6,775 bases of DNA, taken from positions 1 to 6,775 of the forward strand of contig CAUEKH010000135.1 in NCBI GenBank assembly GCA_959018155.1, given 5' to 3'. This document shows positions 6,137 to 6,775 of this stretch, in pieces (the first letter of the stretch is position 1; every line of letters starts with the position of its first letter). The position numbers were made by a program, and so were the translations under genes. Under the pieces are notes generated by a model. The model did no database searches. It saw only the letters and a list, made by a program, of their open reading frames with translations, and was not told the origin of the DNA. The DNA comes from an uncultured Hungatella sp. (GTDB lineage Bacteria; Bacillota; Clostridia; Lachnospirales; Lachnospiraceae).

Positions 6137-6298
6137 TTAAAACTTTCTCATCTTCTTCAAATCTTCTGGAACCTCAGGCTGGTGATAAATCCACGCACAG
6201 GCAGTGTTCACAGTCTGAATCGCAAGCGCAAGCGCAAATGAGTTTACCAGCGCCATTGCTCCATGTTTTCTCACAAAAGTCATTAATTTTTTCATCAT
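6137..6298 (-). CDS. agrD: AgrD-like cyclic lactone autoinducer prepeptide
   Basis: This small gene encodes the precursor of a cyclic quorum-sensing peptide. The 53-aa product has the three AgrD parts: an amphipathic, basic N-terminal leader (MMKKLMTFVRKHGAMALVNSF) that anchors at the membrane; a core around Cys34 with the predicted five-residue ring CAWIY (34-38); and the acidic tail HQPEVPEDLKK (39-49). The tail is strikingly like the DEPKLPEDL tail of Staphylococcus aureus AgrD-I. AgrB would cut after Tyr38 and join its carboxyl to the Cys34 thiol; the length of the exocyclic tail (residues before Cys34) cannot be read from sequence. The start is the first of two tandem ATGs (6296-6298), with AAGGG about eight bases upstream. 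An in-frame extension to 6385 would run through the promoter and is rejected. It lies between kinase and agrB. Confidence 0.93.
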   Translation of the reverse strand: MMKKLMTFVRKHGAMALVNSFALALAIQTVNTACAWIYHQPEVPEDLKKMRKF

Positions 6299-6335
6299 AC
6301 AATCATCCCTTCTTTGTAGTTTTACAGATATTTCT

Positions 6336-6341
6336 ATTATA
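6336..6341 (-). promoter_or_regulatory. -10 element of the agrD-agrB promoter with weak -35
   Basis: On the minus strand a perfect TATAAT lies at 6336-6341, about 38 bases before the agrD ATG, with a start of transcription near 6329. Seventeen bases upstream the hexamer is GTGAAT, a poor -35. A strong -10 with a missing -35 and direct repeats beginning at about -40 is the usual build of a promoter needing a bound activator. Confidence 0.65.
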
Positions 6342-6368
6342 AGTAATAACCTTGCAGGATTCACCCGG

Positions 6369-6403
6369 TATGTCAATTTTTGCACATTTTATGTCGATTT
6401 TTG
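6369..6403 (-). repeat. Pair of 14-bp direct repeats, probable response-regulator site
   Basis: On the minus strand CAAAAATCGACATA (6390-6403) and CAAAAATTGACATA (6369-6382) differ at one base and repeat with a period of exactly 21 bases, two turns of the helix. Relative to the predicted agrD start they occupy about -61 to -74 and -40 to -53. Tandem sites two turns apart just upstream of a weak -35 are how LytTR-type regulators such as AgrA bind. The repeat sequence is not the staphylococcal AgrA box, so the bound protein is inferred. Confidence 0.7.
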
Positions 6404-6452
6404 TATTCCTGTACCGTTTTACACGTTTACATAACAGCTTCTCCCTGTACTA

Positions 6453-6775
6453 TCATGATTTATAGTCTCTGCTCAGCTGGATCCGTACCTGAAAAACCTC
6501 CTCTGAACATGTATAATCAAAAATGCCTCCATACTTATGCGCCAGCTTCTCAACCCCCTTCAGCCCATATCCATGACCCTTTTTCTCTTTCTTACTGCTT
6601 TTTCCGATCCCGTAATTTCCTGCGTCAGAACGGCAGCTGTTTCTAATATTAATCCAGACGAATCTTCCGCCTTCTGTCATATACAGTTTCGCTTCTATCC
6701 AGCCTTCTCCTTTCGGAAGCCCGGAAGCAGCCTCCACTGCATTCTCAATGAGATTCGCAAGTATCGTAATTAAAT
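6453..6775 (-). CDS. GHKL-type sensor histidine kinase (AgrC-like), C-terminal ATPase part
   Basis: Only the last 106 residues are visible; the gene continues past the right edge. The frame is open to that edge, and the conserved N box lies at its start: ILANLIENAVEAA, the equivalent of the GHKL 'LgNLLdNAieA' ATP/Mg-binding helix. A beta strand with FVWINIRNS follows, then a Gly-rich lid with KKGHGYGLKGV, the family 'HGiGLkSV' box, and the closing strand FQVRIQLS. In AgrC-type kinases this ATPase domain sits behind a six- or seven-helix membrane sensor, which is not seen here. Position directly upstream of agrD and agrB suggests it senses the peptide they make. It could instead be another peptide-sensing GHKL kinase of the same broad family. 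Confidence 0.88.
   Translation of the reverse strand, partial: LITILANLIENAVEAASGLPKGEGWIEAKLYMTEGGRFVWINIRNSCRSDAGNYGIGKSSKKEKKGHGYGLKGVEKLAHKYGGIFDYTCSEEVFQVRIQLSRDYKS

Noticed and set aside
6336..6376. TTGACA within the proximal repeat acting as the -35 of the agrD promoter
   Set aside because: It lies 29 bases from TATAAT, far beyond the 16-18 base spacing, and no suitable -10 occurs 17 bases from it.
6299..6385. N-terminal extension of the AgrD-like peptide to 82 residues
   Set aside because: It would include the -10 box and part of the direct repeats in coding sequence. The MMKK start has a ribosome binding site and gives the usual AgrD length.

Overview
The window looks like the chromosome of a motile, low-to-moderate G+C member of Clostridia, most likely Lachnospiraceae. 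This rests on the flgM-flgN-flgK-flgL late-flagellar cluster, a FlgN carrying an NPTGIY motif, strong AGGAGG ribosome binding sites, Gram-positive style promoters and an agr-type peptide signalling locus. The genus cannot be fixed from the sequence. Every gene I can support lies on the minus strand, so the window is read from high to low coordinates.

Peptide signalling block (6775 to 5521). It starts with the C-terminal ATPase part of a GHKL (AgrC-like) sensor kinase, cut by the window edge. A 154-base gap follows with a well-formed -10 box, a poor -35 and two 14-base direct repeats exactly 21 bases apart just upstream, which is the layout of an activator-dependent agr promoter. Then come agrD (53 aa, predicted thiolactone ring CAWIY followed by a PEVPEDL tail) and agrB (190 aa, His75/Cys82), closed by a Rho-independent terminator. 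The order kinase-D-B differs from the staphylococcal B-D-C-A order, and no agrA is visible.

Accessory block (5468 to 4217). It has its own promoter. The first gene is a remnant of an S66 (LD-carboxypeptidase/MccF-like) peptidase that has lost its middle by an in-frame deletion. The second, translationally coupled to it, is an A+T-rich 242-aa protein of unknown function. This pair is the least conventional part of the window.

ParA-ComFB block (4191 to 2761). A vegetative-type promoter drives an orphan Soj/ParA ATPase, whose 3' end overlaps a ComFB-family gene by 8 bases. The block ends in a 17-bp-stem terminator. ComFB proteins are reported c-di-GMP receptors, so the pair could link that second messenger to a ParA-type positioning ATPase beside the flagellar genes.

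Flagellar block (2699 to 1). A clear sigma-28 promoter (TAAA-N15-TACGATAA) precedes flgM (anti-sigma-28), flgN (chaperone), flgK and flgL (hook-filament junction proteins). Once the hook is complete and FlgM is removed, sigma-28 would turn on its own inhibitor together with the junction proteins and their chaperone. flgL runs off the left edge. No gap between genes exceeds 300 bases, and I saw no RNA genes, insertion sequences or CRISPR arrays.
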